This document shows positions 11,127 to 22,365 of a DNA stretch of 64,000 nucleotides, piece by piece. Below the pieces are notes generated by a model. The model was not told the origin of the DNA, did not search any database, and worked only from the letters and a program-made list of their open reading frames with translations. A program made the position numbers and the translations under genes. Position 1 is the first letter of the stretch, and each line of letters opens with the position of its first letter. Origin of the DNA: Diatrype stigma (Eukaryota; Ascomycota; Sordariomycetes; Xylariales; Diatrypaceae); assembly GCA_022225965.2 (NCBI GenBank), contig JAKJXP020000013.1, forward strand, positions 1-64,000. The letters run 5' to 3'.

Positions 11127-13189
11127 ATGGCGTCTGTCACGTCCTTAGATAAGGACTTGCGCAGGTTGCGCCTCGATAAATACACCCCTACCGCCGCCAA
11201 CGAAGCCCGACTCTGGATCGAAGGCGCCTTAGGCGAAGCATTATCTTCTAGTGATCTGCTCGATGGCCTGAAGGATGGAGTCGCCCTTTGCAGGTACGTT
11301 CAGCCGGGCTGTTTTCGACCTTCAAACTCAACCCTGCGTTGCTAACACCCACTTTTTACAGGCTCGTCAACTTAGCCACCGGTCCTCCTGGGGTCAAGTT
11401 CAAGAAGTCCGCCATGCCCTTCGTCCAGATGGAGAATATCTCGCATTTCCTCCGTGCCTGTCAATCGCCCCCACTCAGCATGCAAGACCACGATATGTTC
11501 TTAACTGTCGATCTATTCGAGAAGAAGGACCCTGCACAAGTCTTACAATGCTTGGGCGCCTTCTCACGTGCAGCACATGCGGCGAACCCCTCTGCCTTCC
11601 CGTCCCCCATGGGCCCCCGTCTCCTCAGCCCACAAGATACAGGTCGGAGTACAGGGGGGACCACCCCTTCTAGGAACAGGGGGGTTTCTAATGTCAGTAG
11701 CACATCTGGACGCCTGAGTCCGAACAGGAGCCCTACTAGCAGCGACCGGCCATCGTCGCCCAGTGCTGTTTCCACCTGGAGTAAAAAGGGCCACGAAGGT
11801 GTTACTAGCCCGGCGTGGAATATCGCTCAGTATGGATATATGGGTGGAGCCAGTCAAGGCAATCTCGGCATCGTCTATGGCGGCCGCCGGCAAATTACGG
11901 GCGCTGGCCCTTACGTTCCAAGTGTGAGAGAGCGCCAACGAAAAGAGCAGGAAGCCGAAGCTTCGCGCCAGAAACAGCAGATGGAGGAAGAGGGACAGAG
12001 GCGCAAAGTCAATCTAGAAGCCAACGAGGAAAAATCCAGGTTGGAAGAAGAACACAACAGGGACGTCGAGACTGCACAGACAAGGGCCGAGGAGAAACGT
12101 AAAGCCGAGGAGGAAAAGCGCCGATGGCAAGAAGAGGAGCGCCAGTGGAAGCTTACGGAAGAGAAGCGGCGGCAAGAAGAAGATGAAGCCGAAGCACGGC
12201 TCATGGAAGAAAGACGGCAGGCTAAAACCCAAAGCGAGGCGCGCCTGCAAGGTCAGTATCAGACCGAGAAAGGACTTACGCCGCAGGGGACAGGAACGAA
12301 CGCTTACATCGACCGGATAAGACACCTTGAGAAGGATCTGGAGTCGGCCCGAGAGAGGGAGAAGCATTATGAGGAGGAGCGCTCGAGGCGGTCGCCGTAC
12401 AAAAGGGCTGAGTCCAAATCTCGGCAACGATCCCGCACTCGGCCCCCGAGCCGCCAAGACTCCTGGTCGCGGAATGACCGGGAAGTTCTTCATACTCCCG
12501 ATAGCAACCAAGGCGACGCGCCCCGAGGACGGAATCGCCCCGTCTCTCCCCGAGACCGCAACGCCTCAGCACCCCGGGAACACAATCCCGCGGTAGCATC
12601 ACGGCCACTTCCTGTCCCGCAAGCAACACCGGCCCGATCATCGCCTCTGCGACCTCAGCGGACAGGAGAGTCTAGACCCCTCCCTGTGCCGGGTCAATTT
12701 AACGGCCGCGCATCGACACCATCCCCAGCCTCCGAGATCCCCCGACGTCCATTGCCAAACCCCACCGCACGAACCCCTTCTCCCTCCCCACGCTTACCCA
12801 AGTCGCCAGCTTCACCAGCCTCTTCATCCGTTAAGCAAGCCGTGGCCGCCGCCAACGCTGTGGGCGCCAAGACCAACGCAACACCATCGCCACCGCCGCC
12901 CGGCCATCCGAAGCGCCCCAGCACCAGCTTCTCCAGCCCTCGGACCCTCCTCGAGAGAGAGATGGAACTCGAGCGTCAGCGCCAGCGCGAGTGGGAGGAG
13001 CAGCAGGCCGAGACGGCCGCCTCCCCCCGCGCCCCCGAGGGCGTCGAGGGCGTCGGGGGCCGCTGGGACGTTAACCAGTGGACCAGCTATACGGGCGGCG
13101 ACTCTCAGAACCGCGGCTCCCAGGGCATCAGCGTCGGGGCTAGTCGGAGGCAGATCGTCGGGCCGAGGCCGCTGCCGAGTCGGCCTTGA
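11127..13189 (+). CDS. Calponin-homology (CH) domain actin-binding-type protein
   Basis: Two exons, 11127-11293 and 11362-13189, encode 664 residues. Residues about 10-120 form a type-3 CH domain like transgelin/Scp1: EARLWIEGALGE, LLDGLKDGVALCRLVN, PFVQMENISHFLRAC and DMFLTVDLFEKKD. This domain binds actin in the cytoskeleton. About residue 200 a calponin-like repeat follows (GYMGGASQGNLG, then YGGRRQI). Next come a long Glu/Arg/Lys coiled coil (about residues 215-370), a Ser/Arg-rich stretch and a proline-rich region with repeated RPLPVP motifs that could bind SH3 domains. The extreme C-terminus repeats the SQGISVGASRRQIVG theme of the calponin-like repeat. It is much longer than Scp1 (about 200 residues), so it is probably an actin scaffold rather than simple transgelin. 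The first intron interrupts the CH domain at a clean phase-2 site. Confidence 0.9.
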
Positions 13190-14042
13190 TTATCAAGTCG
13201 AATGTTATTTCTGTCTAACTAGGCAACTAAACACCTGGCTACCTTAGGGTGTCTGCCGTGGTTGGTACAGACAGCCCGTGGAGTGGAGTGGAGCAGGTGA
13301 GGTTACGCTAAGTGAGTTGGAGAGCGAAAAGGGGAGAGGAAGAAGGATAAGGAAAGAAGAAAGGTGGTTCAGGTAGATATCGCATATATCAGCCTACCTA
13401 CCAGAATTGTCGTCACTATGATCGTGGCCGTGATCTTGTAGTTAGTCATTGCGTTCTTGTTACTTTTTTTGAAGTACATATTATTAGCACTTTTAACTTT
13501 GCCTAGGGGACTTATTTTCGATTCTGGAGTTGAGCCGGGTGAGGTCCGAGGCTAGCTATCTGGGCTTCTTGGTTGTTTGTTTAACTCATTGCCAGCTGGG
13601 GCTATCCATCCGTATATCCGCACCATCGAAGCGGGATCAATCAATATAATTTTATGTGTCAACTCCGTTTCAGGACACTGTCGTCTTTTCACAGGTTCGC
13701 TAAGCGCGTGTAATGGACTCAGCCTCGAAAGGTCTTGTGAAAGAAGATCATCAATCTCTAATGGCTTCCGCCAACAAGCCTCGTCCACCTTCCCCAAAAC
13801 GATTGCTTCGACAGCCACGGATAAGCGAGGGTCTTGATACAATAAACATTGGCCATCATATTATAGGTTTCTATAAGTTCTCTTGACAATGTGCCCTCTA
13901 CGACTGATCTGGTTATAAGGAAGTACATGTGTCAGTCCATCCAGAAAAGAATATGTTTGTATTCTCATAATAGAAAAGGCACTGTATCCTGTTTGCCAGC
14001 AGTAACAAAGGGTGAGCAATGTTCCTTCTCATAACCTCCGGT
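13190..14042. other. Convergent 3' intergenic region
   Basis: This lies between the 3' ends of the CH-domain gene (+) and the DyP peroxidase gene (-). Short ORFs here lack gene-like features. It probably contains both 3' UTRs. Confidence 0.5.
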
Positions 14043-15824
14043 TTAGAGTTCACCGCCCCCCTGGATAGTGAACCCAGCGGCGAAGACATCCCGGAGCACA
14101 GGGATAGAAGGAGAGAAGAAATATTCACCACCCTTAGCGACTACCCACTTCTGGAAGCCTAGGTCCAGGTTCGAAGCAGCATTGCCCGGGTCCGCGCCAC
14201 TCATAGATCTGGCGCCTTGGTTGTCCACATCCACGACCTGTCCGATAAGCGGATCCTGTCCGGGCTGCTGCGTCTTTCCCGGCGGAAAGGTGGTCGGGTT
14301 CGCCCAACCTAGTTCAAGCAGTCAGCATTGCAAAGCGAAGCGTAGAAGCATAAAACAGGAGTGTAGTGCAGCTTACTCTTCTGCAAGAACTGGAACCCAT
14401 CCTTCAGGCTGCTCTGATAGCTGACAAACAACAAGCCCCTATCCTTCTCGGTCCGGTTGTTGGCCCTTTCCTTGGTGGAGACCTCGGGCCCATACTGGAT
14501 ACCACGGCGGATCACTCGGTGAGGATTAATGCCCGTGGTCTGTGGGATGTCGCCGCGGGGATTCATCTTGCGCACGTGCGCGGCAAAGGGGCAGGCTTCT
14601 TGCGAGCTCGGATCGAACTGGAATTTGTTTCGACGCTGTGGGTCCGCGGCTAGGGCGGGATCGTCACGAAGGGGCGTGACGGCAATCGGGGCACCTGACT
14701 TCCAGCGACCCGTGAGCCGGGCGCCCAAAAGCTCGGCGCCGTTGACGGTGGGGTCCCCGACTTTGAGGGCGTTTTGTGAGAGAAATCTGAGGTGAGAGTC
14801 AGGCTTTCGTCTTGAATTTCTTGACAGTCCTCCAAAGGCGTATAGGACGGAGAACTCACTGGTCGAACTCAGGCACTAGCTGCTGCAAGAGACGGAAGGC
14901 AAGAAAGCTACCATCGAGCGCCCAAGAGGGGCGACCTGTGACGGAGTCACCATTGCGACCACAGAATATGACACTATGATCGTTAGCTGCTTCCAGAAAT
15001 GTATGGACGAAGAGTCTTACCCAGGTTCAACAGGGCCCTGGCCAGAGAGGTCCTCGGCCAAGCCTTTGACGACGGGGTTGGAAATGCCGTCCTCAAACCC
15101 GAAGCTGTTCTCTTTAGCGGAAGTCTATACAATATGATTGCACACGTGACATACTGTTCATGGCCCTCTTCCTTTCCAGGGCGAACATGTCCGAACAGGT
15201 TGAGGACCTCCTTGATGGTTTTACCAAGGACGGCAACCGCCTTGTTTAGGTGATTGTGGACGCTGTGCTGACTATCTCCAGCCACGAGGATTACGCCATC
15301 AATTTTCTCCTTGAATCCAGGAACCCAGTCCGGGTCATTAGATGATTGCTTCAGGTCATCACCAAGCTCTTTGGCATCGGCAAACTGGCCATTGGTGAAC
15401 CCATCATCCTTTGCTTCGGCAGGGTTGAAGCCGAGCTAATTTTACAATTAGTTGATACTACTATTCTTGACATACGATACGGCGCAGAATACTGACCTTT
15501 GCGAGACCTTTGGCCGAAAATGCGATGTTGAGAAAGGCGACGGAAAGGAGAGAGGTGTGAGACTGCCTGTGTTGGCGGATCACTTCATGGCTCGCTGAGA
15601 CGTTCTCGGCAGTGGTGATGAGCGGAACAAGCTTGTGTAGTTTAGAGCGAAAGTCATCAACGTTCTCGATCTTGAAGAAAAAGAAAGATTGTGCTTTTTT
15701 TGGCAGACCAGGGCTAAATGTCTCGTGTTAATTATACACTGCAGCTAGCTGCTAGCGGCAGGAGGCACGAGACTACCTACACAATGTCCCCCTGAATGTT
15801 TTTGAGCTCGATTGGCGAAGTCAT
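14043..15824 (-). CDS. DyP-type (dye-decolorizing) heme peroxidase
   Basis: Seven exons (15824-15781, 15713-15497, 15435-15155, 15104-15021, 14973-14860, 14786-14377, 14308-14043) encode 471 residues. DyP peroxidases use heme and H2O2 to oxidise dyes, phenolics and lignin-like compounds. The defining GXXDG motif is present as FGFEDG (about residues 182-187, with the distal Asp), preceded by GHEH created across an intron. Further signatures are GVIFCGRNGD, LLGARLTGRWKSGAP, CPFAAHVRK (about 312-320, likely containing the proximal His), NPHRVIRRGIQYGPE and GLLFVSYQSS. The C-terminal SWANPTTFPPG and FSPSIPVLRD also fit fungal DyPs. No signal peptide is visible: it starts MTSPIELKNIQGDIV, directly in the catalytic domain, so it is likely intracellular or non-classically exported. 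All six introns were placed by frame and motif continuity. Confidence 0.92.
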
Positions 15825-16681
15825 CTTGTGCTATCGTGGTAGAAGTTACAATGGTCGTCTGTGGAAGATGATTTGGCTATATGCCTCAAGATGATCCGGC
15901 TACGAAGAGTTCCCGACATTATATGCTCCCGAGCCTTCACTTTAGACCTGATCTCCAATGACGGCACACCGCCTTCTAGCAAGCCCTCAGCCTTTCAAGC
16001 TGAGAGGGAGGCGTATAGAGCCATAACAGCCTTCGGGCTCCTCATGTGAGTATCCCTAAATTGCGTATAAGCCGCCATGAAAGCTGCTTATTTGCACTCG
16101 AAATCGTTCTATGTAAATGGAATGGTTGTATGTCACCGTAAATGTCAGCAAGGCTCAGCCTCTGCTTACCAGGCTGCTCGTTGATGTCAGTCATGTGGCG
16201 GAATCACGGGGCTCAAAATTTCGTATAAGGCTGGGCATTTGTGGCCAGGTGCAGTTGAAATACGAAGAGAAGGCTTCGAATAACAGTTCTGTATGACTAT
16301 ATCAGATTACACGGCATGGCGCTCGGGGATTGTTGCTCTCCGGTGGGACTGTGCTACGACAATCATCTTACGCTTACCTCACCGTAAACCACGATTTCGC
16401 GTCCGATAGGCCCCTGTACGATCTATAAATATAGCTGACACGAGGTATTTCGTATGTGCAATCGGGACGGGTAAAAGTGGTATAGGCTAAAGGGGGTGTA
16501 TTTATCTTTCCCGCCCAAATGCCCCTCAACACCGATTCGCATCTGCATGACAGCAAAATACTGAACAAGCCATTTGTCATACGAGTGTTTGGATCCTAAG
16601 AAATAGTTCGGGAAGACAGGGCGTTTGACGTTGGTTTAAAGTACCATCAGCTTTATTCTTGGAACAGTTCAAACCTTTACC
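15825..16681. other. Divergent intergenic region
   Basis: About 860 bp between the DyP gene (-) and the DUF6594 gene (+), so a shared promoter region. No gene, repeat or RNA was recognised. Confidence 0.5.
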
Positions 16682-17732
16682 ATGGAATCTAGCCCGGAGG
16701 GCAACACAACAGCGGAAAGTAAACCCAGGGGCTATGAAAGACTTGCATCGTTAATGGGAGCTCATCCCAGTATTGCCATATTTCAACGATTCGCGACTCT
16801 TAATTATCTCACCCTATTGCATCTACAAGCTGAGCTGAAAACTTTAGAAGTTGAGCTTCAGGAGCGAGCGAAATTCGACGCGGAATCCCTAGGTGAGGAG
16901 AACATCTACGACAGGCATTGGGAAACCTTGAGTGAACCACGTGTGGGTGGTGATGGCGATCCATCACAATGGCAAATTTTGCAAAAGATCAAAGGGAAGC
17001 TGCGGGAGTACAGTAGGTCTATACTTGTGTGGTTGTCATTATGTCCCTAAGTTAAGGCTCCGCGAAAACAGACGAAACTATACTCTTGCAGCAGACGATC
17101 TCCAAAATGAGCCCACCTAGCGCACAAAGCCTAAGCTTTTTAAGGACATGGATGGAGGTTCCGAGGATGGGGAATATCCAACTACTCGGTCCCGATAGGA
17201 ACATCTGGGAGGAAAGCCACATCTCCCAGCTACTATGTATTCAGCCCCATACGAGTGACGGCTGGTTTGCCAGGTATTTGACCGATGTTCTCGTCCAACG
17301 GTACCATCATGCCATAGGCTGGCGTTTCAAGGTATTGTAGAACATCCTTCCGGCACGTTAAATGGCAATACTAACACCATAGGAGTTCCCTGACGATTCC
17401 GATGTTCATGGAAATACGGTCCATTACTCCCAAGAAAGGTTGTCATGTTTGGCATCCGTACTAAGTATGGCACTAAGCACACTGTTACCTGTGATATCAA
17501 TTGTTGTCTTATATCTAGTGACGAATATGATGCTTCGTCTAGTCGTCATCGGAACTTGTGTCTTAGCTTTTGTCCTCGGTCTTGGTCTTTTCACCAACGC
17601 GAGGATGATTGAGGTTTTCACAGCAACAACTACGTAAGGAACCTGACTATCGTAACTCTAAGGTCTTTATTTGCTGATTGTTACAGGTTTGCGGCCGTGT
17701 TAGCTGTGTTCCTTTCTAGCCCGATCGCGTAA
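16682..17732 (+). CDS. DUF6594-family three-TM membrane protein
   Basis: Four exons (16682-17012, 17072-17331, 17383-17633, 17687-17732) give 295 residues. The N-terminus matches the fungal DUF6594 pattern: GYERLASLMGAHPSIAIFQRF, then a helix LLHLQAELKTLEVELQE, and after the first intron LLQQTISKMSPPS with SFLRTWM. The C-terminal third has three hydrophobic segments: VLSMALSTLLPVISIVVLYL, LRLVVIGTCVLAFVLGLGLF and FAAVLAVFLS, with the family's TNAR motif between the last two. The function of this large ascomycete family is unknown; it probably sits in a cellular membrane with a cytosolic N-terminus. The gene converges with the lectin-TM-retropepsin-like gene, only about 207 bp away. The last coding exon is just 46 nt. 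Confidence 0.88.
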
Positions 17733-17939
17733 CAGTCGATTGAAGAACATAAAAGGGGTTCCTTACATATCATATCGTAAGACTGTTCAATAAAATAAAT
17801 AATAAATCTGTTTGCTTAAAACTCAAGTTCCGATTAACACCCCATAGGAAAAAGACAGGCTTACTCTACCTCCACGTGATGTGAAGCCCCTTACCATCAA
17901 ACTCCTCCCTGGTAGGCGAGTGGGCTCGCATCGATGCTG

Positions 17940-19438
17940 TCAACGCGCCCTAGAATCGCCGCGACTCTCTTTCTCCCTCTGCTTTCTATCTCGTCTTTCC
18001 TTTTCTAAAGCCTTGGCTTGCTCTTCTCGTTGTTTTCTAGCCTCGGCGCTTTTAACACGATCGTCTAGTAACAGTTAGTCCTTGCAGGCTAGCTAGATAT
18101 CTATGAATGCAAACCTTCTGATGTCTTATTATGCATCACCACCGGTAGGATGACATGCTTGTTGTGTTGGACAATACGGTACGTCGCAAGCGTCTTCGCT
18201 CCAACAATGACTTGCCAATTGACATTCCGTCGAACGAAGAACAACTCTTCGTAAGGCCTCGGATTACCACCTTCGATCGAGAATTTTAGAGTGATACAGC
18301 TGTCGGCTTCGACACTTTGGCCGTCGATTCCTGTAGCTTGTAGTGACTTTGTGTATGGTAGGACTTCCTTGCTCTTCCCAAGCTTTTCTACCACCTCTTT
18401 CGACACCCAGTTGCCCACCTCGCATCCGGTGTCTAGCTTGGCTTTGAATGGCTTGGACCCGCCTTGGTCATCTTCAATCAGAAGGTCTGCCCAGAAAGCC
18501 TAGTGCTCTTCAGTAATCACTCAAGATTAAGGTGGAACATTTGGGGGAGTTTACATCATTTTCATAGACTGATCCGTCGGATTCGAGGGACTTTAGATCT
18601 AGGGACTGATCGGAGGACTTTGCATGCAGAGAATGTAAGTTCGGTGGTTTCCCACGCTTCACCTTTGCGTGTCTTTTGCAAAGCCGTACGCAGTACCAAA
18701 TGACGAAGGCAAACAGGGGCAGTCCTAACCCCAGCCCCAAACCTAAGCCTATAGGCAAAGCGAGTACTGTAATGTTGGGGTCTGAGCTGGTTGAAGGCAA
18801 CGATGAGCTTCCTGCGCCTGTGGGTTTCGTTGGAATCGCATAGGTCATCTCATATGACGAAGATCCGACTGCGGATGGAGTGGCAATGCTAGCAGATGAA
18901 GACGCTTCTACTCCACTGACTGCTTCCATGATACTCAGTGACCAGCTTCTTGAGTCGGAGTCGCCATCAGTGGCAGGTGTAAGATATATCGCGTTGACCA
19001 TATCGTTGACGAAATTGCGAGAGAGGGACATTCCCCGTTGTTGGCCGTTGTTGATCATAGTATCAGTGCCTCCTCCCTGGAAACCAAAAGTTAGATCTGC
19101 TTCTTTTAGTCATCTGGGCGAGAACTTACATTCACTAACCAGTGCTGCTTCGCATCAGGAGTTGTGCCTTTCATCACAGGAGTGTATTTATTCGCCGCTG
19201 TAAAGCTAAGCCGTGAATCTGTTCCAGGATATCCTTTGTTGTAGACATACAAAGCGTCATCTCCGTCAGGCTGAAACCACCACTTGGAATAGTCCCCAGC
19301 TGAGGAGCAGCTATCCATGCGAATTGGGTAGTCATTAGCAACTGTGACCTCTGGTCTGACGGTCATGCAACTATCGGCATCGTTAGCAGCTCGTATCTGA
19401 TACCAGTGATTGGTATCGGGCTGGGTGAGAGCAGCCAT
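17940..19438 (-). CDS. Lectin-like / single-TM / retropepsin-like protein
   Basis: Four exons (19438-19130, 19076-18555, 18499-18115, 18064-17940) give 446 residues. Residues about 8-135 look like a beta-trefoil (ricin-B-like) lectin: HWYQIRAANDADSCM, KWWFQPDGDDALYVYNKGY and QHWLVNGGG. A Ser/Thr/Pro-rich stalk follows, then one strong transmembrane segment around 205-232 with a GLGLGLGLGLP run and a basic stop-transfer (CKRHAKVKRGK). After an intron the downstream part reads AFWADLLIEDDQGG, then KAKLDTG (Asp about 300), NWVSKEVVEKLG, and IVGAKTLATYR, a layout like retropepsin-type aspartic proteases of fungal hypothetical proteins. The tail is a charged coil. No N-terminal signal peptide is visible. 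Joining the lectin-TM and DTG parts rests on a phase-0 55-nt intron; they could instead be two genes. Function is unknown. Confidence 0.62.
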
Positions 19439-20098
19439 CCTTAAAGGGAAAGGAATCTTGAGGGCGTCAGAAAAAGTGTTGAGGAGTAAGTTTTTGATCT
19501 CATGGAGAGGCTTTATTGAAGATGGAAATAATTTCCAGACATATATACGTGAATGTCTAGCTAAGAGGACGTTGTTTGCTACGAAAACAGCACGGCCACA
19601 GTATTGTTTCAGTTAATTATACGCCAGCCACCGAGACCAGACCTGCCGCAATGGTCGAGGGCAGTGGGAATCCTTCCTTCCTGAGCAGGCATCACCAAAA
19701 ACTATATCTTGTCTACATGTTGTACATCATTACCCCTGTAACTTCATCACATAGCGATGGTCTTCAAAGTCATAGGTCCCATCCAGCCCTTCAACTTGCT
19801 ACAAATATATGTGGTCTTCCTTAGAATTCCTTTCTTTTATATTGGGTGGCAAGTACCCTGGAACCACTCATCAATTGAAAAGTTAGGACACCGGGCACCC
19901 TGTAGCGTGCCGAAATAGCAGTGCCTGCGACTTAGATTTGTAAATTCATGTGTGAAAATTATAGTATCTGGAGCTCTCGTATACAGTCCCTACATGGCTC
20001 CCACACGTCGCATGTCCCATGGGAGACCCGGTCGGCTTCGCCTCCTCTGGTGTTAAGTAAAGAAAAGATCTTGCAATCTGCCTGCATAATCGAAGACC
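19439..20098. other. Intergenic, 5' flank beside the transposon block
   Basis: This is the promoter side of the lectin-like gene, ending at the target duplication of the outer retrotransposon. Base composition is normal until about 20.1 kb and then changes abruptly to AT-rich. No gene seen. Confidence 0.5.
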
Positions 20099-20103
20099 AT
20101 TAC

Positions 20104-20287
20104 TGTTGCATTTAGAAGATCATAAGTAGGGAAAAATTCGGATATAGATTTAATTATATAAAAGAAAAGAAGCGATTTTTAATTTAAAAAGCGAAAAAGC
20201 TCTTTATATATAATATGCTAAGCCATTAAATGCAAATTACCTAATTATATAATCCAAATTTTCCTATATAGCCCTTATATTGCGATA
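20104..20287 (-). repeat. Left (3') LTR of the outer copia element
   Basis: 184 bp, same length as the right copy at 34660-34843 and clearly alignable, differing mostly by C/T and G/A. It begins TGTTGCATTTA and ends ATTGCGATA. Confidence 0.92.
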
Positions 20288-21196
20288 TACCTTTTAAATT
20301 AATTACGTATAAATGTATTAATTTACAAAAAAAATAAATTGCCAAATAAATAAAAAAATAATTTCGTAAAATTAATAAAATGCATTTATAATACGTAATG
20401 GCTTAATTTAATTAATACATATTTAATTATTATATAAATAATTTTTTTCGTTATTATATAAATAATTATCCGAATAACGCATTATTAATTATACGCATTC
20501 GTTTTATAAATATTAAAATATAAATAAAGCGCTTTTTTATTTTATTTTTTTTTTAAATTTTTTTTAAGCATTATTTATAAAGCGATATATGGTTTATTCG
20601 AAAATTAAAACAAAAGCGTACCTTTTATATTAATCGTAATTGCATTTCTTAAAATAAATAAAATAAAACGACTTAATTTAAAAATCCGCCGTAAAAACCG
20701 TATTTACGTCGTTATCGAATTCGTTACCGCCATTTAAAAGCGCGTTATTTATTACGTCGCTGCCGCTTAAAAACGCGCCGTCGTTATTGCTGCTAAAAAA
20801 TAAGCCCGCGTTATTGCTATTACCGAAAAGGCTTGCGTTATTGCCGCCGAATTCGAAATCGAATTAAAGGCTTAACTTTTTGGCGTTTTCGCTTTTGCCG
20901 CCGACGACGAATTGTTTTTTGGGCCGAAAAAAGTTAGCTTCGTTAATAACGAATCGTTTTCCGGTTTAAAAAACGCGGATATTCCTTTTTTTCTGGAAAC
21001 TTTCTTTTTTTTGGGAAATAAGGGATCCGACATTTCCGCGCGTTTTTTTTTTCGCCGTTGCTTACGTTTAATTTCGTTTCCGTCGTTTGCTTTTTTTTCC
21101 GCCGTTTTCGAGATCCTTTGTTCGCGCCGTCGTTTAATTCGTTACCATTCGCCGCCGAGCATTTTTCCGTTTATTTCGTGTACCGCTTATATTTCC

Positions 21197-21227
<31 letters not shown>

Positions 21228-22073
21228 AAAGCAAAATTAAAAATAAAAACAAAGCGTTAAAGGTCCGGCTTTTTTTCGACGGCACGATTCGGGCCATTTT
21301 TTGCTTTAGATATATTCGATTTGCTTTAATCGAATGCTTTTATGGGATATATTTAAACGCCATTAGGAAAAATCGCCGTTATTAGCGTTATATTTCCGAA
21401 TATAAATGCGCCGTTTCGTAAATTATTTTATATATCCGAATATCGATTTTTTAAAGCTAATTTCTTTATTTTAGCCCCGTCGCCGTTTATAATTTAGCGC
21501 GCCGAATAATAGCCACTTTCGAAAATGATTATCGAAAAATAAGTGCTTATTTTTTTCTTTTTTTTTGCTTTATTAATTATTTTTAAAACGCTTTTACGTT
21601 GCGTCGCGGTTTTTGCGTATTGCTTTTTTAATTCGAAGCTAAAGGCGCTTCGAATTTTTGGTCCGTTAATTAAAATAAAAAGCCGATAACTGCTTTTGCC
21701 GAAAAGCGGAAAAAAAAAAACGAAAACGAAAAAAAAAAAAAAAAGAAAAAAAAAAGGAAAACGAAAAAAAAAAAAAAAAAAAGCAAAAGCAAAAGCGAAA
21801 GCAAAAGCGAGGACAAGAACGAAAACGAAAACAAAAACGAAAAAAACCCTTTCGGCGGCTTAAATGTAATAGCCGGTATTTTGCCGGTCGTTATTTTTTA
21901 GGTTCGCCTAAAAGAAAAATAATTATGTTTTCGTTATTGTTACCTTTTGGAATATATTTTTAAAGCTTGTTTTATGCTTTATAATACGGTATTTTACGGA
22001 ATTAATTAAATTTTCGATATAAAAACCGATAAGCCTCTTTATGAAATTTTTTTTATTTTCCATTAATAATTCC
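20288..22073. other. 3' segment of outer element with low-complexity tracts
   Basis: This part lies between the left outer LTR and the gypsy insertion. Around 20690-21250 it is less AT-rich, with many retained CpG sites; on the minus strand a frame near 20690-20870 reads Asn/Gly-rich (GGNNASLFGNSNNAG). A 27-28-nt A run sits near 21197-21224 and long A and GAAAA tracts at 21710-21850. The plus-strand poly-Lys ORF spanning the A run is an artefact of this composition. The segment is unexpectedly long for the tail of a copia element, so it may contain extra element-encoded sequence. Confidence 0.5.
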
Positions 22074-22078
22074 GATTC

Positions 22079-22304
22079 TATTACGGGCTAATGGGCTTTA
22101 TAAGGATTAATAGAACAAATTCCCAATTAGTATTATGGAATTTAAAGCTAAAGAAAGAAAGAAGGAAAAGTAAATATAGGAAAGAAAGATTCGAAGATAT
22201 ATAAGCAAAAGGGCTAGCCGTTAAAGGGCGCTAGCCCTTTTTTGGAAATGTACATATATCCTTTAAGCACTTTTGTATATATATAGCCTGTATGCACCAT
22301 AACA
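22079..22304 (-). repeat. Left (3') LTR of inner gypsy element
   Basis: 226 bp, alignable over its whole length to 28932-29156. Both copies share the hairpin-forming GGGCTAGCC ... GGGCGCTAGCCC segment. Confidence 0.92.
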
Positions 22305-22320
22305 TCACCCCCTTTTCGGG
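22305..22320 (-). other. Polypurine tract of inner gypsy element
   Basis: On the minus strand the sequence CCCGAAAAGGGGGTGA abuts the LTR start TGTTATGG. This is the expected position for plus-strand priming and supports minus orientation. Confidence 0.75.
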
Positions 22321-22365
22321 AAAAAGTTTCGTTCCGAGACTTTGTAAAAAAAAAATAATTATTCG

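Noticed and set aside
3346..19438. Secondary-metabolite gene cluster around the Zn2Cys6 and NmrA-like genes
   Set aside because: No polyketide synthase, peptide synthetase, terpene cyclase or P450 is present; neighbours are housekeeping or unrelated genes.
20912..21385. 157-residue plus-strand ORF with a poly-Lys stretch in the AT-rich block
   Set aside because: The poly-Lys comes from a 27-28-nt A run, the frame is in a RIP-mutated transposon, and no domain is visible.
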